This document shows positions 24,511 to 33,600 of a stretch of 64,000 nucleotides of DNA, piece by piece. The notes below the pieces were generated by a model. It had not been told where the DNA came from. It ran no database searches and was given only the letters and a program-made list of their open reading frames with translations. Within the stretch, counting starts at the first letter, position 1. Every line of letters starts with the position of its first letter. The translations under genes were made by a program, and so were the position numbers. Origin of the DNA: JACCSI01 sp035575715 (GTDB lineage Bacteria; Acidobacteriota; Vicinamibacteria; Vicinamibacterales; UBA2999); contig DATLXN010000004.1 of assembly GCA_035575715.1 (NCBI GenBank), positions 1 through 64,000 of the forward strand, in the 5' to 3' direction.

Positions 24511-26289
24511 CTACAGCAAGGCCATCGACTTGAACGCCGCGTGCGACAGCAGTTCGTTGTAGGTGCCGGTCGCCGCAATCCGTCCAGCCTGCAAAAAGAT
24601 CAACCGGTCGCAGGCTTCGACCGTCGACAGGCGGTGGGCAATGACAATTAACGTGCGGGTGCCATGCAGCGCGGCAATCGCGCGCGTGACCTCGCGTTCG
24701 GTCTGGTTATCGAGCGCCGCGGTCGCTTCATCGAACACCAGCACCGCCGGATCCGAATACAAGGCGCGAGCGATTGCGACCCGCTGCTTCTGTCCTCCGG
24801 ACAAACGTGTCCCGTGTTCCCCGAGCGGCGTGTCGAGGCCTTCGGGAAGCTGCTGAATCACTTCATCCAGTTGCGCCAGAGCCACGGCGCGCGACAGGCG
24901 CTGTTCATCAATCAATGTGTCCGGTACCCCGAATGCGATATTGCGGCGGACCGTGTCGTCGAGCACATACGGGTTTTGCGGGACGTAGCCAATCAGACGC
25001 TGCCACGCGCGCTCCTTGCCGCGTAACTCTTCGCCGTCGAGTAATAGCTGTCCACTGGTCGGCTGCAGCAGTCCGAGCAATACATCGACGAGAGTGCTCT
25101 TCCCGGCCCCGGTCGCTCCGACGATCCCCAGCGACTCGCCCGGCTTCAAGCGCAGGTAGATGTTGCTGATCGCGGGCGGACCGTCGCCGTACGAAAAACT
25201 GACGTCTTCGCACACCAGCGCGTGAGAGAAGTCGACCACCGGCTCGGGACCGTGCCCGCGCGGTGTCGCAGCCGTGCGGAGCATCGCAAAGTCATCGCGC
25301 GCGTCTCTGGTGAAGGCGTGGCCTTCACGGAGATACCCCGCGTTCAACATGATCCGGTTCGCCGATGGCACCACGCGGAATCCGGTATAAGCGAACAGCG
25401 CGAGCAATGACACGGTCTCTGCGCCAGACGTGCCGCGCATCGTCACCACCAGGACGACTGCGAGCATGCAGATGATCAACGCCGTCTCAACCCCGAGCCG
25501 CAATGTCGTCGACAGCCAGGCTCGGTGTTGGCGCACCTGCGACAACGTGCGGCGAACGCCCCGGAACCGCTGCTCGAAAAAGGACTCACGACCCGCAACC
25601 TTGACCTCTTTTACAGCGCCGAGGCTTTGCTGCAGCACATGGAGGTGCTGCTCTTCAAGCGTCTTCTGCCACTCGCCTGACCGCACCCACATCCGCCGTG
25701 TCGAAAAGATTGGCAACGCGACGAGCGCGAGCACGCCAACCACCACCAGCAGGGTCTGCGGCGGCGCGGTGACGATCAGCACCGCAATCAAGGCGACGAT
25801 AATCGCGACTTCCGCGATGATGTTGACGGCTGACGCCGCCATCAACTGGAACGCAACGTCGGTGGAGCGCGCCACTTCCTGAATCATCGACGCCGATCGG
25901 CGGCGCAAGTGAAACGCATAGTCGGCGTGCAGATAGTGAGAGAACAACCGTTCGCCGGCTTGCGCCGCGGAACGCCCGACGGTCGATTCCTTCAACCACT
26001 CCGACCACGACAGCAAAACCGCGCGGGCGATGTAGAACAACGCGACCACCGCGGTCAGCGCGGCAATGATCTGAGCCGGATCATCGGATGGCCAGGCGAG
26101 CCACAGCCGCGACACGACTGGCGTGCTCCGGACACGGTGCGGCTCAACGACCAGCCGCAGCAGCCCGAATACGGCAATCGCCCCCAGTGCTTCGAGAACG
26201 GCGGCCGCACAGACGACCGGGACCAGTACCGCCCAGCGGAGCCGGAGCCGAGGGTCGATCCAGCCGAAGATCGCGCGAAGGTCAAACAC
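24511..26289 (-). CDS. PglK/MsbA-type ABC exporter (putative lipid-linked glycan flippase)
   Basis: 592 aa: six-helix membrane domain (about 1-320) fused to an ATPase domain. Walker A is GATGAGKSTLVD, the signature is LSGGQKQRVAIARAL, Walker B is AVLVFDEATAAL, and the H-loop is VIAHRLST. SLGAVKEVKVAGRESFFEQR and YTGFRVVPSANRIM resemble PglK, the flippase of lipid-linked oligosaccharide in Campylobacter. MsbA-type lipid exporters are the alternative. It converges with the ALG11-like gene, 9 bases apart. Confidence 0.75.
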   Translation of the reverse strand: MFDLRAIFGWIDPRLRLRWAVLVPVVCAAAVLEALGAIAVFGLLRLVVEPHRVRSTPVVSRLWLAWPSDDPAQIIAALTAVVALFYIARAVLLSWSEWLKESTVGRSAAQAGERLFSHYLHADYAFHLRRRSASMIQEVARSTDVAFQLMAASAVNIIAEVAIIVALIAVLIVTAPPQTLLVVVGVLALVALPIFSTRRMWVRSGEWQKTLEEQHLHVLQQSLGAVKEVKVAGRESFFEQRFRGVRRTLSQVRQHRAWLSTTLRLGVETALIICMLAVVLVVTMRGTSGAETVSLLALFAYTGFRVVPSANRIMLNAGYLREGHAFTRDARDDFAMLRTAATPRGHGPEPVVDFSHALVCEDVSFSYGDGPPAISNIYLRLKPGESLGIVGATGAGKSTLVDVLLGLLQPTSGQLLLDGEELRGKERAWQRLIGYVPQNPYVLDDTVRRNIAFGVPDTLIDEQRLSRAVALAQLDEVIQQLPEGLDTPLGEHGTRLSGGQKQRVAIARALYSDPAVLVFDEATAALDNQTEREVTRAIAALHGTRTLIVIAHRLSTVEACDRLIFLQAGRIAATGTYNELLSHAAFKSMALL

Positions 26290-26430
26290 GGCTCACCTTA
26301 GAACTTTAGCCAACCGCCGGTAGTCTAACCACCCCAAGCGCGTTCGGTGTAATCTGTGCCGCCCAAGATGACGAAACCCTCAAGATTCTGGCGTCTGCTG
26401 GCGTCGTCGCCCTTGCCGCCCATGGTCTGG

Positions 26431-26523
26431 GTGGTCGGTCGTCAGTGGTCAGTGGTCAGTGGTCAGTGGTCGGTCGTCAGTGGTCAGTGGTCGGTGATCA
26501 GTGGTCGGTCGTCGGTCGTCGGT
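26431..26523. repeat. GTGGTCA / GTCGGTC heptamer tandem repeat
   Basis: About thirteen imperfect heptamers (GTGGTCA, GTCGGTC, GTCGTCA) in the gap before the secreted methyltransferase, with period 7 held through most of the tract. The rest of the gap (26290-26430) shows nothing I can name. Confidence 0.9.
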
Positions 26524-26564
26524 GCTTTGAACTGGCGACTACTCAGCGTTAATCGTGATCAGAT

Positions 26565-27206
26565 ATGACCAAACGACGATTCGTGCTCTCCACGTTTGTG
26601 ATGACAGCGCTGCTACTCCACGCGGTGACCGCACGCGCACAGGACAACGCCGCCGACACCGCTAAGCTGATCGACGTCCTTCTGCTGAAGCCGGGCTCGG
26701 TGGTCGCAGAGATTGGCGCCGGCAGCGGCGGTGAGCTGACGATCGCGTTGGCCCAACACGTCGGCGCCAGCGGTCGCGTCTTTTCGAACGAACTAGGTAA
26801 CGAACGCGTGCAGCGGCTGCGCACGGCAGTCGAGAAATCCGCTGTGGCCAACGTCACCATCGTCGACGGTCACGAGCAGCGTGCGAATCTGCCTGACGGC
26901 TGCTGCGACGCAATCTTCATGCGCAACGTCTATCACCACTTCGGCGATCCGGCGGCGATGCACGCGAGCTTTTTGCGGGCGCTCAGACCCGGCGGACGGA
27001 TCGCGATCATCGACTTCACGCCGCGGCGATTTGTCCGCGGGGACGATAGCATGCCCCTCACCGCACCACCCGGCAAGCGCGGGGACGATTCCGCGCACGG
27101 CGTCGGCCCTGATGTTGTGGCGCAGGAATTAAAGGCGGCGGGATTCGATGTCGTTGCGTCGGAAGAAGGCCGCGACCGCTGGTTTATCGTCGTTGCCAGA
27201 CGGTAG
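26565..27206 (+). CDS. Exported class I SAM-dependent methyltransferase
   Basis: 213 aa with a signal peptide (TKRRFVLSTFVMTALLLHAV, cleavage near ARAQ). The SAM-binding motif I is VVAEIGAGSGGELTIAL and motif post-I is VFSNELGNERVQRLR. YHHFGDPAAMHASFLRALRP and GGRIAIIDFTPRRF complete a class I fold. An exported methyltransferase is puzzling because SAM is cytoplasmic. A second exported one is at 49666-50250. The substrate is unknown. Confidence 0.75.
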   Translation: MTKRRFVLSTFVMTALLLHAVTARAQDNAADTAKLIDVLLLKPGSVVAEIGAGSGGELTIALAQHVGASGRVFSNELGNERVQRLRTAVEKSAVANVTIVDGHEQRANLPDGCCDAIFMRNVYHHFGDPAAMHASFLRALRPGGRIAIIDFTPRRFVRGDDSMPLTAPPGKRGDDSAHGVGPDVVAQELKAAGFDVVASEEGRDRWFIVVARR

Positions 27207-27292
27207 TCGGTGGTCGGTCGTCAGTCATCAGGGGTCGGTCGTCGGTCGTCGGTAGGCTACCAGTTACGGGCTCCCGGTTACCGGTTACCGGC
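27207..27292. repeat. Heptamer tracts GTCGGTC and GGTTACC
   Basis: Immediately after the methyltransferase stop lie imperfect GTCGGTC/GTCGTCG heptamers (27207-27254), then CCGGTTA heptamers (about 27270-27292). Confidence 0.8.
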
Positions 27293-27333
27293 CATCAACG
27301 TCGAGTGGCGGCGGCACGTCTCAAGCGCGCGCC

Positions 27334-27426
27334 ATGGCCTGGGCCAGCACGGCGAAGGCGCGGGAGAGATCGGAAAAGAAGGTCATCGACCTGAGAGCGC
27401 ACGGACAGCCCGATCCAACACATCGT
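27334..27426 (+). pseudogene. Possible N-terminal relic of a class I/II aminotransferase
   Basis: A 31-codon stretch reads MAWASTAKARERSEKKVIDL then RAHGQPDPTH. It resembles the conserved N-terminus of aspartate aminotransferases (small residues, AKA, then VIxLxxGxPDFxTP). The frame soon runs into the opposite-strand serine hydrolase, with no further homology. It could be chance similarity; it is too short to be functional. Confidence 0.25.
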
Positions 27427-27431
27427 TCCCG

Positions 27432-28643
27432 TTACTTCACCGCCCGCTGGACAATCGCCTTGAACTTCTGCCGAATGCCATCGGGATTCGACGGCGCACT
27501 CTGCGTCATCAGGATAGTGATCATCTCGCGTGCGGGATCGATCCAGAAGATCGTACCGGCGGTGCCGTCCCAGCTGTACTCACCACGCAACGGCGACCCC
27601 GGGTCGAGGACGATGTTGACGTTAGCGAGTCCCCAACCCATCGAGCCGCCGCGCACTTTCAACACCGCGTCGGGTAGCCCGTTTGCCGTCATGCGTTCGA
27701 CGGTTGCCGCCTTCAGCAGGCGGATGCCATCGAGTTCGCCTTTGTTGAGCAGCATCTGGCTGAATCGAAGGTAGTCCGGCACGGTCGACACCAATCCCAC
27801 TGCGCCTTCAATCAGGGCGGGACGCTGGGTGAAAGGCACCGCTTCGATCTCGGTCGGGGTGAGGCCGCCGTCGGCCACCGGCGCGTAGACGGTCGCGAGC
27901 CGCGCCTGCCGATCGGGGCCCACCGTGAACACGGTGTCGGTCATGCGCAGGGGTCGAAAGACCCGCTCGTCGAGAAACGCATCGAACGGCTTACCGGTCC
28001 ACACTTCGACCAAGCGCCCGAGCACGGTCGTCGCTTCGCTGTAGCGAAAACGAGTGCCGGGGTCTTCCATCAGCGGCGCGCGCACGATGTTGCCGATGAA
28101 GCTGGGCAGCGTGTCAGCGCGCGAGCGGACCTTGGCGTTGCGATAGAGCTCTGAGGTGCGGTGGCTGAGCCCCGACGTATGCAACAGCAGATCGTCGACG
28201 GTGATAGCGCGTGACGGACGACGCGCCGGTTGGTCGGCGCCAGGCACGACCATCACGTCGTTGAACTCAGGCAGATACTTCGCGACCGGGTCGTCGAGTC
28301 GAAAGCGGCCCTCATCGTGCAGCATCATCACCGCCACTCCGGTGACCGGCTTGGTCATCGAGTAGATACGGAACAACGTGCGATCCGTCATCGGTGCCTT
28401 ACTCTCGAGGTCCTGGACACCGATCGCCTCGAGATACGCGACGCGACCGTTGCGCGCGACCGCGGCCACAGCGCCGGCGATCTTGCGATCGGCGACAAAC
28501 TGATTCAACAGCGCGGTCGCCTCACTTAGTACGTCCGGCGCGAGTCCGACCGCCTCGGGACTGGTCCGCGGCAGTCCTTGACCAAAAACGGAGCCGGCTA
28601 ACATCACCAGCATCATAGCCACCGGCGGGATACGGCGGCTCAT
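27432..28643 (-). CDS. Exported serine hydrolase, class C beta-lactamase family
   Basis: 403 aa with a signal peptide (MSRRIPPVAMMLVMLAGSVF). The catalytic SxxK is SMTK in TLFRIYSMTKPVTGVAVMML (about residue 96), and the second motif is RYSEATTVLGRLVE, with Tyr-Ser where lactamases have YxN. Members act as esterases, D-Ala-D-Ala peptidases or lactamases; this sequence alone does not say which. Its ATG overlaps the MOSC stop by four bases (ATGA), so it is coupled to MOSC. Confidence 0.85.
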   Translation of the reverse strand: MSRRIPPVAMMLVMLAGSVFGQGLPRTSPEAVGLAPDVLSEATALLNQFVADRKIAGAVAAVARNGRVAYLEAIGVQDLESKAPMTDRTLFRIYSMTKPVTGVAVMMLHDEGRFRLDDPVAKYLPEFNDVMVVPGADQPARRPSRAITVDDLLLHTSGLSHRTSELYRNAKVRSRADTLPSFIGNIVRAPLMEDPGTRFRYSEATTVLGRLVEVWTGKPFDAFLDERVFRPLRMTDTVFTVGPDRQARLATVYAPVADGGLTPTEIEAVPFTQRPALIEGAVGLVSTVPDYLRFSQMLLNKGELDGIRLLKAATVERMTANGLPDAVLKVRGGSMGWGLANVNIVLDPGSPLRGEYSWDGTAGTIFWIDPAREMITILMTQSAPSNPDGIRQKFKAIVQRAVK

Positions 28644-29206
28644 ATCGCCGCCCCCCGCCTGACGACGTCAATGACGTCGCCGACGGCAATGTCACCGGCC
28701 TCAACCACTTTCATATACACGCCACGCAGATTGCGGTGACGCAGCGGCTTCTTTGAGACAAACTTCAACGCCCCGTTGCCAAATCGCGCATTGAATCTCT
28801 GGCAGCCGTCATGTGGCGTGGGTGTGACTTCGAGCGTCACCGACCCGGCCCGCAGGCGGCTGCCCGCCGGCAGGTTGTCATTCGAAAGATCCAGGTGCAG
28901 GTAGAGGTTGTCGCCGAACAACGACAACGGCTGGCCGTTGGCAATCATCGTGGCGACGTCACTCTGGATCACCGCGAGCTGCGAATCCGCCGAACCGCGC
29001 CGACGGCCCCAGGCATCGCCGGGCACCCCGGACTCGGGCGTCAGCGTCGTGCGTTCGATCTCCTGCCGGCGGCCGTTCTGGCCACGACTGACAATCAGCA
29101 CGACTCGGCCCTGATCGCGCGGCGTATTCAGTGCCGGCAAGTTCGTTTCGAGGACGTCAAGCCGCTGAAAGGTCGACGGATCGCCGACTGAATCCGAATT
29201 AATCAT
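28640..29206 (-). CDS. MOSC domain protein
   Basis: 188 aa. The conserved MOSC cysteine lies in PHDGCQRFNARFGNGALKF (about residue 135), and RNLRGVYMKVVEAGDIAVGD matches the C-terminal strand pattern. MOSC proteins bind or transfer molybdenum cofactor sulfur in several pathways. No molybdoenzyme is nearby. It sits 6 bases after the creatininase-like gene and overlaps the serine hydrolase. Confidence 0.85.
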   Translation of the reverse strand: MINSDSVGDPSTFQRLDVLETNLPALNTPRDQGRVVLIVSRGQNGRRQEIERTTLTPESGVPGDAWGRRRGSADSQLAVIQSDVATMIANGQPLSLFGDNLYLHLDLSNDNLPAGSRLRAGSVTLEVTPTPHDGCQRFNARFGNGALKFVSKKPLRHRNLRGVYMKVVEAGDIAVGDVIDVVRRGAAI

Positions 29207-29212
29207 CGTGTG

Positions 29213-30148
29213 CTACTGCCGGCTGCTGGCCCGCGGCGCTGCCAGTGCTTTACGAATGGCATTCGCGGTGATCGTCGCGCGATGTTCCTGAATCTTCTTG
29301 CCGTTTTTGATCATCTTGGCGACCGAGCCGATGTCCACGCCATTGATGCTGAACTTCTTGGCTTTCATCCGCTGTTCCGGACGAATCAGCATGGGGTCGA
29401 TCAACGCCACTAACGCTTCGTAGTGGTAGTCGTCATGAATGTCGTAGCGGGTCGCTGATTGCACATCCGGCGTCTGATGGATGCCGAGGGTCTTGAGGAA
29501 CTGGTAGCTCCATTTGTCTTCCTCGTAATACTCCGGTACGAAGTGAACGCGCGCCGAAATGCCGGCCCATTTGGCGTTGAGCGCCGCGGCAGATTCTTTC
29601 ATGCCATTGATATTCCCGCCGCTGTCACCGATCATGACGATGTCGGTGAAACCCATGCTTTTCAAGCTGGTCGACATGTCGGTGAGCACGGCGCGGAAAG
29701 TGGCTTCGGTGATGAACACGCTACCCGGCGTCAGCCCTGGACGTTCCGGGTTGCCCGGTTCGAGGGTCACAATCGGCCCGCACAACGCATTGCCGAGTTT
29801 GCGGGCGGTCGCCTCGCAGGTCGCGCGCAACACGTAGTTGTGTTTGCCGTTGGCGTTGTACGGACCGTTCTGCTCATTGCCGCCGGTGCCGATAATCGCG
29901 GTGGTCTTTCCAGCCTTGATCGCGTCGCGCGTTTCCATCCAGGTCTGTTCTTCGATCCAGACCGTATCGAGCATGTCGATCGGGCGCACCGCGTCAGGTG
30001 CAGACGCCGCCTGGCGCGCCTGCTGCGCCGCTTGTTGCTCTGCAGTCAATGGTGGACGATTCTGGCCCTGGGCCGGTTGTGGCGGTTGAGCCGCGCCAGA
30101 CGCGGCGACAAACAGGAGTGCAAACGCCAGCGCAGTGGTCAGTTTCAT
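29213..30148 (-). CDS. Exported creatininase-family protein lacking usual metal ligands
   Basis: 311 aa with a signal peptide (MKLTTALAFALLFVAASGAA) and a Gln/Ala-rich linker. The creatininase fold is indicated by AIIGTGGNEQNGPYNANGKH, GLTPGSVFITEATFRAVL, GFTDIVMIGDSGGNINGMKE and the terminal VDIGSVAKMIKNGKK. In canonical members the first motif is E-x-H-G-P-H and the second is G-G-H-G-G-N. Here they read E-Q-N-G-P-Y and G-D-S-G-G-N, so three expected ligand or neighbouring histidines are replaced. Metal binding or activity may be altered. GAGGA before ATG 30148 supports the start. Confidence 0.75.
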   Translation of the reverse strand: MKLTTALAFALLFVAASGAAQPPQPAQGQNRPPLTAEQQAAQQARQAASAPDAVRPIDMLDTVWIEEQTWMETRDAIKAGKTTAIIGTGGNEQNGPYNANGKHNYVLRATCEATARKLGNALCGPIVTLEPGNPERPGLTPGSVFITEATFRAVLTDMSTSLKSMGFTDIVMIGDSGGNINGMKESAAALNAKWAGISARVHFVPEYYEEDKWSYQFLKTLGIHQTPDVQSATRYDIHDDYHYEALVALIDPMLIRPEQRMKAKKFSINGVDIGSVAKMIKNGKKIQEHRATITANAIRKALAAPRASSRQ

Positions 30149-30205
30149 GATGTCCTCGTGATCGGTGAGCGATATCGAATCGTGTCGTGCGATTCCGCGA
30201 CCCGC

Positions 30206-30562
30206 TCATCGAGCGCGGAGCCAGGTCAGTCGCAGCCGCGGCAGATCGCCGTCGCGGGTCAACGTCAGCACATCGCCGTCGACCGTTATCTGACGCACCA
30301 GGACGGTCCCGGCTGCGCCGCGATTGTACCCGCCGCGGACGCGATGGCGAATGACTCCCGCCGGAGTGTCGAGCTCGAAGTTACCGAAGTAGGCGTTGAA
30401 ATGCTCGTCGCCGCCCCACGCGACGATCACTTCGCCTGACTGCAGGTAGGCAAGGCCGCCATCGACTGCGGTAAACGGCTCGGTGATGGTGTTGTCGTCG
30501 TGCAGCTCCTCGACGTGGTGCAACCGCCAGCCGCCCAGAATGTGTGTCCGCGTGACGATCAT
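30206..30562 (-). CDS. Small lipocalin-like domain protein
   Basis: 118 aa from ATG 30562. THILGGWRLHHVEELHDDN at the N-terminus and FGNFELDTPAGVIRHRVRGG, VDGDVLTLTRDGD later follow the pattern of lipocalin-like domain proteins (G-x-W near the start, beta strands throughout). There is no signal peptide. The frame stays open to 30619, but the extension consists of tandem-repeat sequence and is not used. The ligand is unknown. It precedes the creatininase-like gene by 57 bases. Confidence 0.6.
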   Translation of the reverse strand: MIVTRTHILGGWRLHHVEELHDDNTITEPFTAVDGGLAYLQSGEVIVAWGGDEHFNAYFGNFELDTPAGVIRHRVRGGYNRGAAGTVLVRQITVDGDVLTLTRDGDLPRLRLTWLRAR

Positions 30563-30587
30563 GCGTTCCGTCCGTGATCTTACAGTG

Positions 30588-30614
30588 GTCGGTCGCCGGT
30601 GGTCGGTCGCCGGC
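30588..30614. repeat. GGTCGGTCGCC tandem repeat
   Basis: Two copies of GTGGTCGGTCGCCG in the divergent gap between the lipocalin-like and amidohydrolase genes. Confidence 0.7.
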
Positions 30615-30644
30615 CTCATCCGGTTGTGTATGATTCGCCCGTCC

Positions 30645-30650
30645 AGGAGG
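30645..30650 (+). promoter_or_regulatory. Shine-Dalgarno AGGAGG
   Basis: A perfect AGGAGG 4 bases before ATG 30655, suggesting strong translation of the large amidohydrolase. Confidence 0.8.
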
Positions 30651-30654
30651 ACTC

Positions 30655-33600
30655 ATGAAGTTTCTGCGGCTACTCGTCGTCGTCGGCATCGTCTGCGCGG
30701 CCACCTTGGTTCCCACTATGGGGCAGGAACAGGCACCGGCCGGGAATCGCACGCCGGAAGGCTTGATCCTGAAGACAGCGGAAACGCTCGAGTTCACGAC
30801 CGACGAGATCACCTGGCCGTCACTGGATGTCTCGCCGGACGGACGGACGATTTTATTCGACGTCCTGGGCGACCTTTATACGTTGCCGATCGAGGGCGGT
30901 CAGGCGAACCGGATCATGGGCGGGATGTCGTTCGAAAGCCAGCCGGCGTATTCGCCCGACGGCAAGACGATTGCGTTCCTGACCGACCGCAGCGGCGTCG
31001 AGAACCTGTGGGTGACGGACGCCGACGGTTCCAATCCTCGAGCGATCAGCAAAGACGAGAAGACGAACGACCGGCCGCAGATCATGGTGTCGCCGGCTTG
31101 GACGCCGGACGGCGAGTACATCATCGTCTCCAAGTCCCGGCCGCCCGAGCCCGGCACGTTTAGGCTGTTCATGTATCACCGCGACGGCGGCACAGGCGTT
31201 CGCGTCGGTCCGGCACCGCCGCCGCAACCCGCTCCTGATGCGCAGGGCCCGCCGCCGGCGCCGCCGACCAACAAGATGGGCGCGACGGTGTCACCTGACG
31301 GCCGCTTCATTTATTACACGCAACGCACCGGCAGCTTCACTTACAACGCACAGTTCCCGTTGTGGCAGGTCTACCGTCATGACCGCGAAACGGGTGACGC
31401 GTCGCAGGTCACCAACGCGCGCGGCTCGGCGATCCGGCCGGCGATTTCTCCCGACGGCAAGTGGATGGTCTATGGCACGCGACACAAGACCCAGACCGGG
31501 TTACGCGTGCGCAATCTTGACACCGGCGCTGAGCGCTGGCTCGCCTATCCGGTGACTCGCGATGATCAGGAGTCGCGTGCCAGCCGCGACACGCTGCCGC
31601 GCTATGACTTCATGCCGGATGGACAGTCGCTGATCGTACCGATTGGCGGCAAGATTCATCGCGTCGACTTTGCGACCGGGGATTCGCGGGTAATCCGCTT
31701 CTCGCTGCGCGTGCAGGCGGAGATTGCTGGACGCGTCTACACGCCCGTTCGCGTCGACGATAACGACACCGTGCGCGCACGGCTGATTCGCTGGCCGACG
31801 GTGTCGCCAGACGGTAAGCGCCTGGTGTTCGGCGCGATGAACCGCCTCTACGTGATGGATCTGCCGAGCGGCACACCGCGGCTGCTGACCGGGCCCAGGG
31901 TTCAGGCCCCGGGCGCCAATGCTCCGGGCAATGAAGGCGAGTTCATGCCGACGTGGTCGCCCGATGGACAGTCGGTCGCCTACGTGACCTGGACGACGAC
32001 CGGCGGTCATATCAAGCGCGTCGCCGCAACCGGAGGACAACCGCAGACGCTGACGACCGCCGAAGGCTATTTCCTCGACCCCGCGTATACGCCGGATGGA
32101 TCACGCCTGGTCTTTATCCGCGGCGCCGCAGCCGATCAGCTCTATTCGATCCTGCAGGACACGCCCGCGCCGGACGATAATCGCGAGGCGCCGAAAGAAA
32201 TCGGCGGTGTGAGCCCGCCCAATACGCTCGAATTGCGCTCGATGCCGGCTGGTGGTGGCGCCAGCGCGCTCATCGCGTCGGCGCAAGGCGGCCGCGGTCC
32301 GCATTTCGCGCGTAATGATTCGAAGCGCGTCTACCTCACCGGCAATCGCGGCCTGCAGTCGATCACCCTGGATGGCTACGACCGCCGGACGCACTTCCGC
32401 ATCACCGGCACCGGTCCTGGCAACAATCCGCCGACCGCGACAGAGATTCGTTTGTCGCCGGACGGCAATCGCGCGTTTGTCAGCCTGCAGGGCCGTCACT
32501 ACATGGTGACCGTGCCAATGGCCGGACGCGAAACGGTCGACATCAGCATCACCGGCCGCGCCGACAATGCGGTCGTCCCGGTCAAGCGGTTCTCGGCAGA
32601 GGGCGGCGATTACCTGCAGTGGACGGCTGATGGCAAAGCGGTGACCTGGGCGTGGGGAGCGCAGTTCTTTCAGCAGCCGATCGACGCGACCGCGCCGCAC
32701 AAGACCGACGTCATCATCGAAATGCCGCGCGCCAGGGCCAAGGGCTCGGTGCTGCTCTCGGGAGCCCGCATCATCACGATGAAGGGTGACGAAGTGATTC
32801 CGTCAGGCGATGTGCTGGTTACCGACAATCGGGTCGCGGCGGTCGGCAAGAAGGGGTCGCTGAAAGTGCCCGGCGGAACGCGCACCATCAATATCGCCGG
32901 CAAGACGATCATGCCCGGCCTGGTCGACGCGCACTCACACATGTGGGCGCCGCGCGGACTCCACCAGACCGAGGTGTGGCAGTACCTGGCCAACCTTGCT
33001 TACGGTGTGACGACGACCCGCGATCCGCAGACGTCGACGCCGGACGTCTTCGCCTATGCGGACATGGTTGATGCGGGGATGATGCCGGGACCACGCATCT
33101 ATGCGACCGGACCAGGCGTCTTCGCTGGCTCCGGCATTGTCGATCGCGAGGCGGCCATGAGCTACATCAAGCGCTATCGCGACGCATACAAGACCAACAC
33201 GCTCAAGCAGTACGTCGCCGGCGATCGCATCGTCCGACAGTGGATCATCGAGGCGTGCAAGGATTACGGCATCACCGCGACGATCGAAGGCTCGCTCGAC
33301 CTGAAACTCAACCTGACGCAGATGGCCGACGGCTACTCGGGTCAGGAACACAGCTTCCCGATCATGCCGCTCTACAAAGACGTCGTCGAATTCGTCGCGC
33401 GCACCAAGACGTTCTACACGCCGACGATTCTCGTCGCCTACGGCGCGCCGTGGAGTGAGAACTTTTACTTCCAAACCGAGAACGTCGTCGGCGATCAGAA
33501 GTTGCGGCGCTGGGTGCCGTGGGAGCTACTCGACGGCATGGTCCGTCGCCGTACGCAGTGGTTCCTGCCCGAAGAATATGGCCACACCGCCATCGCCAAG

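Noticed and set aside
26431..26523. CRISPR array
   Set aside because: The units are 7 bases, tandem and without spacers.
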